NCBI GenBank assembly: GCA_035295225.1
Contig: DATGJI010000003.1
Location: 1 to 50,550, forward strand
Length of the DNA stretch: 50,550 nucleotides
Direction: 5' to 3'
Source of the DNA: Candidatus Eremiobacteraceae bacterium
Lineage (GTDB): Bacteria; Vulcanimicrobiota; Vulcanimicrobiia; Eremiobacterales; Eremiobacteraceae
Numbering within the stretch: position 1 is the stretch's first letter; every line of letters starts with the position of its first letter. A program made the translations under genes and the position numbers. Below, one piece after another: positions 1-7,592 of the stretch. The notes below the pieces were generated by a model that was given only the letters and a program-made list of their open reading frames with translations, was not told the origin of the DNA and made no database searches.

Positions 1-502
1 TACCGCACGATACGACGATCGCGATGCTGCCTTCTTGCATGCCGTCGATCAGGCGATACCCGACGTGCGTCGAGAGTCGCGGCCCGATCGCCGTTCCGAG
101 AACCGCGCCGCCGATTATGCCGATCACGAAGAAGAACAACACGTCGGCGACGACCGAGAATTCGGGCGCCACGTGTGCGATCTGGCCGATAGGCGACAGC
201 CCAAGTGCGATGCCCGCGATGATCCCGACGAAAGCACCCCAGAGCGCGCCGCGATCCGCGCGCGCGCGCTGCGCGACCGGGCCTTCAAGTCCCGGCGCAC
301 CGGCAAGCGGATCATCGGGTTTGCGATCGGCGCTGATCGCTAGACGCGCGGCGAGCGAACGCGCGCGCGCATCATCCTGAGCGCAGAGACTCAGACAGGT
401 AGGGTCGATGCCCGTTGCGGTCAGCGCCGCAACGATGCGCTCGGCGGCGGACTCATCCGTCGCGAGACCGGCAACCGTCGCACGCCCCAACGGCAGGTCC
501 AT
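1..502 (-). CDS. Membrane protein with glycine-zipper hairpin, 3' end cut off by window
   Basis: A reading frame starts at the ATG at 502-500 and stays open to the window edge (167 codons, no stop seen). The N-terminal ~45 residues (ATVAGLATDESAAERIVAAL, then a second strand) look like the small alpha/beta unit found in general-stress 17M/YflT-type proteins. A charged, Ala/Arg-rich linker follows, then two hydrophobic helices, roughly residues 90-105 and 118-140. They are rich in small residues (GAFVGIIAGIALG and GIIGGAVLGTAIG), the pattern of a glycine zipper that packs helices in a membrane. The C-terminal part seen (RLIDGMQEGSIAIVVS) returns to an alpha/beta pattern. Function is unknown; a stress-related inner-membrane protein is the best guess. 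The frame is clear, the family assignment is tentative. Confidence 0.6.
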   Translation of the reverse strand, partial: MDLPLGRATVAGLATDESAAERIVAALTATGIDPTCLSLCAQDDARARSLAARLAISADRKPDDPLAGAPGLEGPVAQRARADRGALWGAFVGIIAGIALGLSPIGQIAHVAPEFSVVADVLFFFVIGIIGGAVLGTAIGPRLSTHVGYRLIDGMQEGSIAIVVSCG

Positions 503-568
503 CTGTTACCGCACCTAACCTCTATAGTACGAGCCGCGATCGTTGCCAACCGGTCCGGACCGCACATC

Positions 569-859
569 ATGAACGATCGCCCCGGCGTGCTCGTCGGAAA
601 GTCCGTCACGATTCGCGCGGGCGGACCCGAACCCGAGTACTTCACGGCCGTGCATCGCCGATTCGCCGGAAAGACGGGCCGCGTCCATGCCGTGGTTCCA
701 GCCGAACCGCGCGAGAACCCGCTCATCAAAGTCGGCTTCGACGACGGCTCTAAGATCGCGTTCTTCCGCCTCTCGGACCTCATCGTCGACCGCGAAGCCG
801 AATCGGCCGCTCCGGTGAAACACGGAAAGCGCGGCAGTCATCTACCCGGCGGTTCGTGA
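569..859 (+). CDS. Small conserved hypothetical protein, beta-rich
   Basis: The protein has 96 residues. Residues 9-73 alternate hydrophobic and polar residues with several glycines (GKSVTIRAGG, GKTGRVHAVV, LIKVGFDDGSKIAFFRLSDL). This suggests a small SH3- or KOW-like beta barrel, followed by a charged tail of about 20 residues. No catalytic motif is visible. The stop overlaps the start of the next gene by 3 bases (GTGA at 856-859), so the two are probably co-translated. No clear Shine-Dalgarno lies in front of the ATG at 569. I do not recognise the family. Coding is supported by the tight junction with its neighbour. Confidence 0.6.
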   Translation: MNDRPGVLVGKSVTIRAGGPEPEYFTAVHRRFAGKTGRVHAVVPAEPRENPLIKVGFDDGSKIAFFRLSDLIVDREAESAAPVKHGKRGSHLPGGS

Positions 860-1302
860 CCGCCGAAATCAAATCGTATCCGGTCGCAAGCGCGCAGGCA
901 TTTTGCGCATCGCGCGAGAGTGCTGATGCTCGAAGACTTTATGGCGCACCGTTCGTCACCGCTCCATCGATCCACGCGCTTGCCGCGACGGATGTCGGAA
1001 CAGCCGACGCCGGCCGGCCTGCGGAGTCGATCGTCGGAGCACTTGTATATACACTTTGCGGCGGGGTCGCAGAAATCGAATCAATCGCGATCGATGCTGC
1101 TCATCCTGATGCCGGCGACGCGCTCGTCCGGCGCTTCGAGGAAGCGGCGTCATACAACAATTGTCACAAGCTCGTGGCTCGGGTCAAGCAGGCCGGCGCG
1201 GAGCAGACGCTGCTCGAACGTCTTCGTTTTCGGGTGACAGCCGTTCTCGAGCGCCACTTCTTCCAAGCGCATTTCGTGGACATGGTGAAATGGATCGCAT
1301 GA
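856..1302 (+). CDS. GNAT-like N-acetyltransferase domain protein
   Basis: The protein has 148 residues and starts at a GTG overlapping the upstream stop. Its central and C-terminal parts follow the GNAT fold order. A hydrophobic strand (IVGALVYTLCGGVAEIESIAI) matches beta4. A helix with a short acidic/glycine turn (HPDAGDALVRRFEEAA) sits where the acetyl-CoA loop normally lies. It is followed by a strand (CHKLVARVK) and a helix and strand ending in LRFRVTAVLERHF, like the usual GF..EG segment. The classic Q/RxxGxG/A loop is not intact, so CoA binding is uncertain. It may act on a small molecule or a protein N-terminus. The substrate cannot be told from sequence. It is coupled to the small hypothetical gene upstream. 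Confidence 0.6.
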   Translation: MTAEIKSYPVASAQAFCASRESADARRLYGAPFVTAPSIHALAATDVGTADAGRPAESIVGALVYTLCGGVAEIESIAIDAAHPDAGDALVRRFEEAASYNNCHKLVARVKQAGAEQTLLERLRFRVTAVLERHFFQAHFVDMVKWIA

Positions 1303-1337
1303 TCGCTACGCTCTGAAGGGGCCGACACGATCTGAAG

Positions 1338-1427
1338 GGGCCGACGCTAGTCGGCCCGGCTTACGAATGCGAGGGCCGACGCTAGTCGGCCCGGCTTACG
1401 AATGCGAGGGCCGACGAGCGTCGGCCC
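1338..1427. repeat. Three tandem 35-bp units with GGGCCGAC-N4-GTCGGCCC palindrome
   Basis: Palindrome arms lie at 1338-1345/1350-1357, 1373-1380/1385-1392 and 1408-1415/1420-1427. The first two copies share the loop GCTA, and the spacer GGCTTACGAATGCGA separates the units. A truncated arm (GGGGCCGAC) precedes them near 1318. The third copy and its CTTCATT flank fall inside the 3' end of btuF, and the btuF stop codon (1396-1398) lies in the spacer. A 12-bp direct repeat ATTATACGAACG follows at about 1433-1456. The same palindrome recurs at 9887-9906 and 43195-43214. Confidence 0.85.
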
Positions 1428-2295
1428 CTTCATTATACGAACGATTATACGAACGATGCGCTAAGGCGGTGTGAAGCCACGCAAGCCCGTCGACGATGCG
1501 CGGTCCGTTGCGTTCCATGATGTCGTCGGACGGCGGCCGGAGCACTGCGCCGTCGCGCACCGCTCGTAACGCTCGCCACGGCATCTGCGCTTGGACATCT
1601 TTGTCGAACGGCGTGTCGGCCGCCACGACGATGATGTCGGGATCGGCGCGCACGATCGCCTCGGCGTTGAGATCCGGATACGGCTCGCCGCTCGAAGCCG
1701 CGACGTTCTCTCCTCCTGCCGCCTCGATCATATCGCCCAAGAACGAATGCCGGCCGGCCGCAAACCCCGGCAGCCCAAGAAGATAGAGCACGCGCGGCCG
1801 CCGCTTTGCGCGTGCTGCGTCTGCGATCGCCGCTATCCTCCGGTCGAGGGACCTTGCGAGCGCAGCCGCTTGCGTCGTCCGGCTGCACGCGCGCCCTACG
1901 CCTTCTATATCCGCGTTGAGATCGCCGAGATCACGGTTCGGCAGATACAAGACTGGAATTCCGAGTTGCCGTGCGATCGGCGACCCTTCCAGCTCCTGGT
2001 CGTGCAACGCGACGACGGTGGTGGGCTTCAGCGCCGCGACAAGCTCGAGATTCGCCGTTCGCGTGTCCGCCACGTGCGGCAAGGTGCGCGATGCGGCGGG
2101 GTAGTCGTCGAACACGGTGTCGGCCACGAGGCGGTTCCCGCAGCCGATCGCAAACGCGATCTCCGTGAGGGAGGGAGCAAGCGAGATGATGCGCGGACCG
2201 GTGCTTGGGGACACACGTGTCTTGGTATGCGGAGCACACGACGCGAGCACCGTGCACAGCGAGCACATGGCAAGACAGAGCGCCAGTGCCCGCAT
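1396..2295 (-). CDS. btuF: Cobalamin-binding lipoprotein of B12 ABC importer (BtuF-like)
   Basis: This is the periplasmic substrate-binding component for vitamin B12 (or a related corrinoid). The 299 residues begin with a lipoprotein signal and lipobox LASC with Cys20. The helical-backbone metal-receptor fold of BtuF/FhuD proteins follows: RIISLAPSLTEIAFAIGCG near the start, a first lobe ending around LPNRDLGDLNADI, a long linking helix, then a second lobe with YLLGLPGFAAGRHSFLGDMI and ADPDIIVVAAD. The ATG overlaps the btuB TAA (TAATG), so it is the last gene of btuC-D-B-F under the cobalamin riboswitch at 6001-6145. The last ~18 residues (SYNRSYNEGADARRPSHS) are encoded by the repeat cluster and are probably not part of the fold. 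The context makes B12 much likelier than siderophore or haem. Confidence 0.85.
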   Translation of the reverse strand: MRALALCLAMCSLCTVLASCAPHTKTRVSPSTGPRIISLAPSLTEIAFAIGCGNRLVADTVFDDYPAASRTLPHVADTRTANLELVAALKPTTVVALHDQELEGSPIARQLGIPVLYLPNRDLGDLNADIEGVGRACSRTTQAAALARSLDRRIAAIADAARAKRRPRVLYLLGLPGFAAGRHSFLGDMIEAAGGENVAASSGEPYPDLNAEAIVRADPDIIVVAADTPFDKDVQAQMPWRALRAVRDGAVLRPPSDDIMERNGPRIVDGLAWLHTALAHRSYNRSYNEGADARRPSHS

Positions 2296-4193
2296 TACGG
2301 TTGCGCCGCCGTCAGACGGACACTGAACGTCGTGCCCAGCACCGGATATCCGTAGGTATCCTGCACTCGCTCGCCCGTGAGATTATCGGCGCGAAGCGTA
2401 AGGCCGAGGCCCCGACCGATCGGCCGTTCGATGAATGCGCCGACGCTCGCGTATCCAGGAAGCACGATCGTGTTGGTCTCGTTCGCATAGCGGCGGCCGG
2501 TGAACGAAATGTTCAGTCCTGTCGAACCCGATCGCAGATCTCGTTCGATGTCGGCAGAACCGGTCGCGGTCGGCCGATACAAGAGCCTGATGTTGGGCGC
2601 ACCGCCGAGATCCGCCGCGCGCGGATAATCCGTGTATCCAAATCGGACGTGCCAATCATCGGCAGCCTGCAGTGCGACGGCGCCGTTCAAACCGCGCACG
2701 CTTGCCCGGCTGACGTTTATCGGCAGAAACGTGATCGGGTCGAAGACGATAAGGTTGTTCGTGTCCGCGCCGAACCACGTGAGGCTATAGCTGCCGCCGT
2801 CATTCGAAGCGCTTAACCCAGCGTCGAACGTCGCCGCGTACTCGGGCTGGAGCGCGGGGTTTCCCGCAAACGGGAAGTATCGGTCATCCAGATCCGGCGT
2901 GCGAAACGCCCGAGCGTAGTTCGCGCGCAGGGTCAGCGCGCCGGAAAGTTTCTCCAAGATTCCCACCGACGGCACGCCCGTATGCTTCGTCCCTTGCGGC
3001 CGTTCTTCGCGCAGTCCGACGCTTGCCGAGAACGGCGAATTCGCCGCGTGCATATCATCGGCCGCGAAGATGGCTGTCGTGGAGTCCGACGCGGGCACGG
3101 ACGGCTGCCCGACGCCGGAACCGAAATACGCGCGATCGCCGTGCGAGTCATATCCGAACGTCACGATCTGACTTGCACTCGCCTGCATCGAATCGGATAA
3201 CGCAAATCCTCGCGATACCGCATCGTCGAGCGCGTCATACGGGAACGGCAGATCCGGATCGCCGATGTGTTGGCGCCGTCCGTCGGCGAAAAGCTGCAGC
3301 GTCCAGGCGCTGCGGCCCGCGGGCGCCTCAAGCGTGAGGTCGCTGCGCTCGTAGATCCGCTGCTGCCGCGCAAGCGGTGTGGACTGGAACGATAGATCGC
3401 CGGGAATGCCGATCGATTGCGCGTCGTCGCTCAGATGCAGCCTGGTCGATACGCTTCCGGCATCGTGCGTCAACGCAACCGATTCGTCTTGCAGATCGGC
3501 GTCGGAATTCGATCGCGTTCCAGCCGGCAGCGACCCGAAGGCGGGATAGTCGAATTCGTCGCGCGCGTGCGTGCTGCGCGCGTCAAACGCGTAGGCGATC
3601 GACCGCGCATCGCCGCCCGACGCGTCGATGCCCTGATCAACTCTGCCTTCGAATCCCGCTTGTCCGAAGGCGCTTGCCGCCGGCGAAGAAGGGCGCTGCG
3701 TGATGATGTTGATGACGCCGCCGATCGCGCTCGAACCGTAAAGCGTCGAGGCGCCGCCTTCGACGATCTCGATGCGGCTGATTCCAGCCACGGGCAGCGA
3801 CGAGAAATCCACTTGGCCCGTATCGGGATCGTTGATCGGGCGGCCATCCACGAGCACGAGCGTCTGGGTCGACGAAGCGCCGCGTAGAAATACCGACTGC
3901 AGCGAGCCGGCGGTCCCCGCGTCTTTGACGGTGATGCCAGGGACAAAGCGCAGCGCATCGGCGACGGAACTCACGCCGAGCCTGTCGAGGTCCTTCGCGT
4001 CGAGCACCCACGTCTCGCGCGACGTCGCACCGATCGTCCCCGGATGCCGCTGCGCCGTGACGACAACGGTATCGAGCGGCTTCGACCGCGGCGATGCGCT
4101 CGGTGACGGCGACGGCGCCGGCGACGCGCTCGCTTGCGCGGCGCAGAACCAGACGAAAAGCGTGCAGAGCAAGACGGCGATCGATCGGCTCAT
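2295..4193 (-). CDS. btuB: TonB-dependent outer-membrane vitamin B12 receptor (BtuB-like)
   Basis: This is an outer-membrane beta-barrel receptor that takes up corrinoids with energy from TonB-ExbBD. From the ATG at 4193 it has 632 residues. That start has a good Shine-Dalgarno (AAGGAG, 6 bases upstream) and overlaps the btuD stop (ATGA), so I prefer it to an in-frame ATG 16 codons upstream. A signal peptide (cleavage near residues 22-24) and a Pro/Ser linker precede a TonB box (DTVVVTA, residues 41-47). The plug domain follows (SVADALRFVPGITVKD, VFLRGASSTQTLVLVDGRPI, IEIVEGGASTLYGSSAIGGV). The remainder is a 22-strand-type barrel ending in FSVRLTAAQP. Placement between btuD and btuF behind a B12 riboswitch gives the substrate. 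It implies the host has an outer membrane. Confidence 0.9.
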   Translation of the reverse strand: MSRSIAVLLCTLFVWFCAAQASASPAPSPSPSASPRSKPLDTVVVTAQRHPGTIGATSRETWVLDAKDLDRLGVSSVADALRFVPGITVKDAGTAGSLQSVFLRGASSTQTLVLVDGRPINDPDTGQVDFSSLPVAGISRIEIVEGGASTLYGSSAIGGVINIITQRPSSPAASAFGQAGFEGRVDQGIDASGGDARSIAYAFDARSTHARDEFDYPAFGSLPAGTRSNSDADLQDESVALTHDAGSVSTRLHLSDDAQSIGIPGDLSFQSTPLARQQRIYERSDLTLEAPAGRSAWTLQLFADGRRQHIGDPDLPFPYDALDDAVSRGFALSDSMQASASQIVTFGYDSHGDRAYFGSGVGQPSVPASDSTTAIFAADDMHAANSPFSASVGLREERPQGTKHTGVPSVGILEKLSGALTLRANYARAFRTPDLDDRYFPFAGNPALQPEYAATFDAGLSASNDGGSYSLTWFGADTNNLIVFDPITFLPINVSRASVRGLNGAVALQAADDWHVRFGYTDYPRAADLGGAPNIRLLYRPTATGSADIERDLRSGSTGLNISFTGRRYANETNTIVLPGYASVGAFIERPIGRGLGLTLRADNLTGERVQDTYGYPVLGTTFSVRLTAAQP

Positions 4194-4945
4194 GTTCGGC
4201 TCCTTACATCTGAGGATGGCGTGCACAACAGAAAACCCCATACCGGATGACGGTGGACGCTCACTTCGACGTCGTAGGCACGCGAAAGGATTTCCGGTGT
4301 CAAAACAGATTCAGGCGTTCCAGCGATCAAAGTGCCGCCGGCGAGGATGCAGACGATGTCGCCGAAGCGAGCGGCGAGTGAAAGGTCGTGCACGGCGGCT
4401 GCGACAGCGACGCCGTCAGCCGTCAACGCGCGCAGTGTGTTCAGCACGTCGATCTGATAGCGCAGATCGAGATGCGACGTCGGCTCGTCGACGAGCAGCG
4501 CACCGACCTTCGTCGCGAGCGCGGCGGCGATCCACGCGCGCTGAACCTCGCCGGCGCTCATCTCGCCGATGGCATCGCTCGCGCGGTCGGTCAATCCGGT
4601 CCGCGCGAGCGCCGCGTCGACAGCATCATCTTCTTCGATCGAGGGTGCAAACCGGTACCACGGCCGCCGAAGCGCGAGACCGTATCCGGCGAGATCTCGC
4701 GGTGTGACGTCCGGCGGCGGCGCGGCTTGGGAGCCGATGAGCAGCGTCGCCGCATCGCGATGCACGGTACCGGACGTCGGTCTTTGAATGCCGGCGAGCG
4801 CTCGCAAGAGACTCGATTTGCCGGATCCGTTCGGGCCGACGAGGACGACGAGTTTCCCCGCCGTCAAGTCGAGATCGACGTCATCGAAAACGAGCCGCTC
4901 GCCGTAGCGCACGCCGAGCGACCGGCCGGCCACCACGACGCTCAT
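4190..4945 (-). CDS. btuD: ABC transporter ATPase for vitamin B12 import (BtuD-like)
   Basis: This is the cytoplasmic ATPase that drives the BtuC permease. The 251 residues start at the ATG 4945-4943, which overlaps the btuC stop (ATGA), and the stop overlaps the btuB start (ATGA). Walker A is GPNGSGKSS (about residues 36-44), the ABC signature is MSAGEVQ, Walker B is ALLVDEPTSHLD with the catalytic Glu and D-loop, and the switch His is in VAAAVHDLSLAARFGD. The usual Q-loop position is partly eroded: IGSQAAPPPDVT still holds a Gln. The frame remains open upstream for several hundred bases, but that stretch is antisense-free overlap with btuC in another frame and not part of the protein. Family identity is firm; B12 specificity rests on the operon and riboswitch. 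Confidence 0.9.
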   Translation of the reverse strand: MSVVVAGRSLGVRYGERLVFDDVDLDLTAGKLVVLVGPNGSGKSSLLRALAGIQRPTSGTVHRDAATLLIGSQAAPPPDVTPRDLAGYGLALRRPWYRFAPSIEEDDAVDAALARTGLTDRASDAIGEMSAGEVQRAWIAAALATKVGALLVDEPTSHLDLRYQIDVLNTLRALTADGVAVAAAVHDLSLAARFGDIVCILAGGTLIAGTPESVLTPEILSRAYDVEVSVHRHPVWGFLLCTPSSDVRSRT

Positions 4946-5943
4946 ATCTCCACCGGCCGGCGCGCGACGATCAGAAAGAAAGGCACGCCGGCAAACGCGA
5001 GCACCACGCCGAGCGGTACCTCTGCCGGCGCGGCGATCGTGCGCGCGAGCGCGTCGGCGAGCAGCACGATGCACGCGCCGCCTGCTGCGCACGCCGGCAG
5101 CAAGCGGCGCGCGTCGCCGCCGACAAGGCGGCGCATCGTGTGGGGAACCATGAGCCCGACGAATCCGACGACGCCGCTCACCGCCACGCATGCGGCGGTT
5201 ATGAGCGCCGCAATGGCAAGGACGCGTAACCGCGCCGCATCGACGTTCAGCCCGAAGCCTGCGGCGGCGACCGTCCCTAACCGGAGCGCATTGAGATCGC
5301 GCAACGCAAAAACCGATGCCGCAAATCCCACGGCGAGATAGATGGCGACCCAGCTCAGCTCGGGCCAGCCCCGACCGCCGATCCCGCCGGCGAGCCAGCC
5401 AATCACCGATCGTCCGCCCGCTTCCCCGGCTGCGAGGAGCACGAGCGTCACGATCGCTGCGCATAGCGCGGAGATGGCCACCCCGGCTAGCACGAGCCGC
5501 AGATTGCCGTCCGCGCCGCCGCTCGCGCCGACGAAGGCGACGACTATCGCGCATGCGATGCCGCCCGCGAACGCATAGGCTGGAATCATCGCGAAGGACG
5601 CGGAGAGCGAGAGGGCGGCGACCGCGGCGAGCGCCGCGCCGGCCGACACGCCGCTGATGTACGGGTCGACGAGCGCATTGCGGAAGAGCATCTGCAACAT
5701 CGCGCCTGCGACTCCGAGCCCGGCGCCGACACATATGCCGATCAGAACGCGCGGTAATCTGATCTCCCACACGATCGTCGCAGCGAGGTCCGTGCGGCCC
5801 GGGTGCAGCAACGCGCCGATGACTTGCGCCGGATCGAGCGCCACCGGACCGTAGAACAGTCCGGCCGCAGCAAGGCCGAGCGCGAAAAGCGCAAGCGCAA
5901 AGAGACGAAATGGGTAGTTGGCGCCGATGCGCCGCGAAGTCAT
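4942..5943 (-). CDS. btuC: FecCD-family permease of B12 ABC importer (BtuC-like)
   Basis: This inner-membrane permease has 333 residues with about ten transmembrane helices, the normal size and pattern for BtuC/FecD/FhuB proteins. Family landmarks include RLPRVLIGICVGAGLGVAGAMLQ in the first third (second helix and loop), NALVDPYISGVSAGAALAAV, LAGVAISALCAAI, and the coupling region VVGFVGLMVPHTMRRLVGGD that contacts BtuD. It is the first gene of the operon, 57 bases after the end of the cobalamin riboswitch. It overlaps btuD by 4 bases. High cobalamin should therefore shut down the whole btuCDBF unit through this leader. It could in principle serve another metallo-chelate, but the riboswitch argues for corrinoid. 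Confidence 0.9.
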   Translation of the reverse strand: MTSRRIGANYPFRLFALALFALGLAAAGLFYGPVALDPAQVIGALLHPGRTDLAATIVWEIRLPRVLIGICVGAGLGVAGAMLQMLFRNALVDPYISGVSAGAALAAVAALSLSASFAMIPAYAFAGGIACAIVVAFVGASGGADGNLRLVLAGVAISALCAAIVTLVLLAAGEAGGRSVIGWLAGGIGGRGWPELSWVAIYLAVGFAASVFALRDLNALRLGTVAAAGFGLNVDAARLRVLAIAALITAACVAVSGVVGFVGLMVPHTMRRLVGGDARRLLPACAAGGACIVLLADALARTIAAPAEVPLGVVLAFAGVPFFLIVARRPVEI

Positions 5944-6000
5944 GCTGCCTGAGCTCCGTCTCTCTCTCGCGAAGAGGCCGTGCCTATTCGTTGACTAGGA

Positions 6001-6145
6001 GTCCGAGACAGGTCTCCTGACTTCCGGATCATGGCCGTAGTGCCGGCGCCTTCCCATCGCAAGGACAGTGGCGCTGTCGGCGGCTCCCCGGTTACAGTGG
6101 CGCGTCCGTGCCGGATTCCCACCGGCTTCCCTGACGCCTCGGACC
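6001..6145 (-). promoter_or_regulatory. Cobalamin (B12) riboswitch upstream of btuC
   Basis: Read on the minus strand, this segment contains the conserved cobalamin-riboswitch landmarks in order: GGTCCGAG (5' P1 arm), GGGAAGCCGGTGGGAATCC, GCGCCACTGTAACCGGGGAG, GCCACTGT, GGGAAGGCGC, and the B12 box GGAAGTCAGGAGACCTG. The 3' P1 arm CTCGGAC (6007-6001) pairs with GTCCGAG. The remaining 57 bases before the btuC ATG form the expression platform. A small CTCT/AGAG hairpin is visible there, but I cannot tell whether control is transcriptional or translational. It is known that adenosyl- or methylcobalamin binding represses such transport operons. Confidence 0.93.
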
Positions 6146-6207
6146 GTTGACAGCGCCGCTTTTCTCGCGCGCTAGGAGAAATCCCGCTGCGCTGTAATCA
6201 CCGCGCA

Positions 6208-7071
6208 ATGATCGCGCGCCCGCTCGAGTATTTCGAGCCGCATTTCCTGGAAGAGGCTCTCGTCGTTCTCGACCGCTTTGACGGACGCGCGCGAGCGCTG
6301 GCCGGCGGCACGCGACTCGTGCCCGAGCTGCGCACGGGTCTCGGCGACGTCGAGGCACTCGTCAACCTCAAGCGCATTGCTGAACTGCACGCGGTGACGG
6401 CGGAAAATGGCACGCTCTCCATCGGCGCGCTCACGACGGCCGCCGGACTTTGCGCCGATGCTGCAGTCCTCAAGGACGCACCGTTGCTCGCCTATGCGGC
6501 TTCGACCCTTGGGTCCGTTCAAGTCCGCACGCTTGCGACGCTCGGCGGCAATATCTGCTGCGGCGACCCCGCCTCTGATCTCACGACGGCATTGCTCGCC
6601 CTTGACGCGACGTGCTGCGTGGCGTCGCTCGCGTCCGGCGAACGGCGGATCGCGCTGGAAGATCTCCTGGTCCCCGGCGGAGCCGACCTGCGAGCAGGCG
6701 AGGTCTTGACGCGCATCCTCGTCCCGATCAGTCGCGCGGTCTTCGCGTATCGCAAGATGGCGACGCGTCGCGGATTCGAAATGGCGCTGGTCGCGGTCGC
6801 GGTCGCGCTCGAGCGCGCCGGCACACGCGTCGAGCGCGTTCGGATCGCGCTCGCCGGGGCCGGGCCAACGTGCCTGCGCGCACCGCGCTCCGAACGACGG
6901 GCGCTCGACGCGTTGGCGGGTCCTTCCGACCTCGACGCCGTGGCAGCGCTGGCCGCCGATCACGACAGCGCGCCGCAGTCCGACCTTCGTGCAAGCGCGC
7001 TCTATCGCAGGCAGCTGATCCGCGTTCTGACACGGCGCTGCCTGGACGACGTGCGGGCGGTGCCCTCATGA
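6208..7071 (+). CDS. FAD-binding subunit of a molybdenum hydroxylase (CoxM/XdhB type)
   Basis: This is the medium subunit of a xanthine-oxidase-family enzyme; it carries FAD and passes electrons from the Fe-S subunit to an acceptor. The 287 residues match family length. FAD-binding motifs are LAGGTRLVPELR (about residues 31-42) and TLGGNICCGDPASD (about residues 111-124). The C-terminal CO-dehydrogenase flavoprotein domain begins near AYRKMATRRGFEMALVAVAVAL. It overlaps the 2Fe-2S subunit by 4 bases, giving the order FAD, Fe-S, Mo as in coxMSL operons. Its start is only 62 bases from the riboswitch on the other strand. A consensus-like -35 TTGACA lies at 6147-6152, but no convincing -10 pairs with it. 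The substrate is unknown. Confidence 0.9.
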   Translation: MIARPLEYFEPHFLEEALVVLDRFDGRARALAGGTRLVPELRTGLGDVEALVNLKRIAELHAVTAENGTLSIGALTTAAGLCADAAVLKDAPLLAYAASTLGSVQVRTLATLGGNICCGDPASDLTTALLALDATCCVASLASGERRIALEDLLVPGGADLRAGEVLTRILVPISRAVFAYRKMATRRGFEMALVAVAVALERAGTRVERVRIALAGAGPTCLRAPRSERRALDALAGPSDLDAVAALAADHDSAPQSDLRASALYRRQLIRVLTRRCLDDVRAVPS

Positions 7072-7592
7072 TGCAATCCATCCACTGTGTCGTCAACGGC
7101 GAACCACACGATCTGCTCGTGCATCCGCTTGAGCCGCTGCTCGAGACGTTGCGCGTGCGGCTTCGCATGGCAGGCACAAAGGAAGGCTGCAGCACCGGCT
7201 ATTGCGGCGCCTGCACGGTGCTGCTCGACGGCAGCCCAGTCAACGCGTGCTTGCTCCTAACGGTCGACGCAGACCGGCACGCGATCACGACGATCGAAGG
7301 TCTCGCGCGCGACGGCGTGCTCGCTGCCGTTCAGGCCGCGTTTGTCGCCAATAGCGGATTGCAATGCGGCTACTGCACGCCGGGCATGATCTTGTCCGCC
7401 AGTGCGCTGCTTGCGGTGGATCGTGATCCTTCTGAAGCCGCGATCCGCGCCGCAATCGCCGGCAACATCTGCCGCTGCACGGGATATCAGTCGATCGTCG
7501 CCTCGGTGCGTGAAGCGGGGCAGAAAATTCGCGCCGCAGGCGACGCGCACGACACGCCGCAGCCGCGTCCGGTGATCAGGAGTCGTGCATGA
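7068..7592 (+). CDS. 2Fe-2S subunit of a molybdenum hydroxylase (CoxS/XdhC type)
   Basis: This is the small subunit with two 2Fe-2S clusters linking the molybdenum and FAD subunits. The 174 residues begin at the first of two adjacent ATGs (7068, overlapping the upstream stop as ATGA; 7071 is equally possible). The plant-ferredoxin-type cluster ligands are in KEGCSTGYCGACTVLLDG plus the Cys of VNACLLL. The second, helical-bundle cluster uses LQCGYCTPGMI and NICRCTGYQSIV. All eight cysteines of the family are present. The protein runs about 15 residues beyond the family core with a charged tail. It overlaps the next gene by 4 bases. Confidence 0.93.
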   Translation: MMQSIHCVVNGEPHDLLVHPLEPLLETLRVRLRMAGTKEGCSTGYCGACTVLLDGSPVNACLLLTVDADRHAITTIEGLARDGVLAAVQAAFVANSGLQCGYCTPGMILSASALLAVDRDPSEAAIRAAIAGNICRCTGYQSIVASVREAGQKIRAAGDAHDTPQPRPVIRSRA

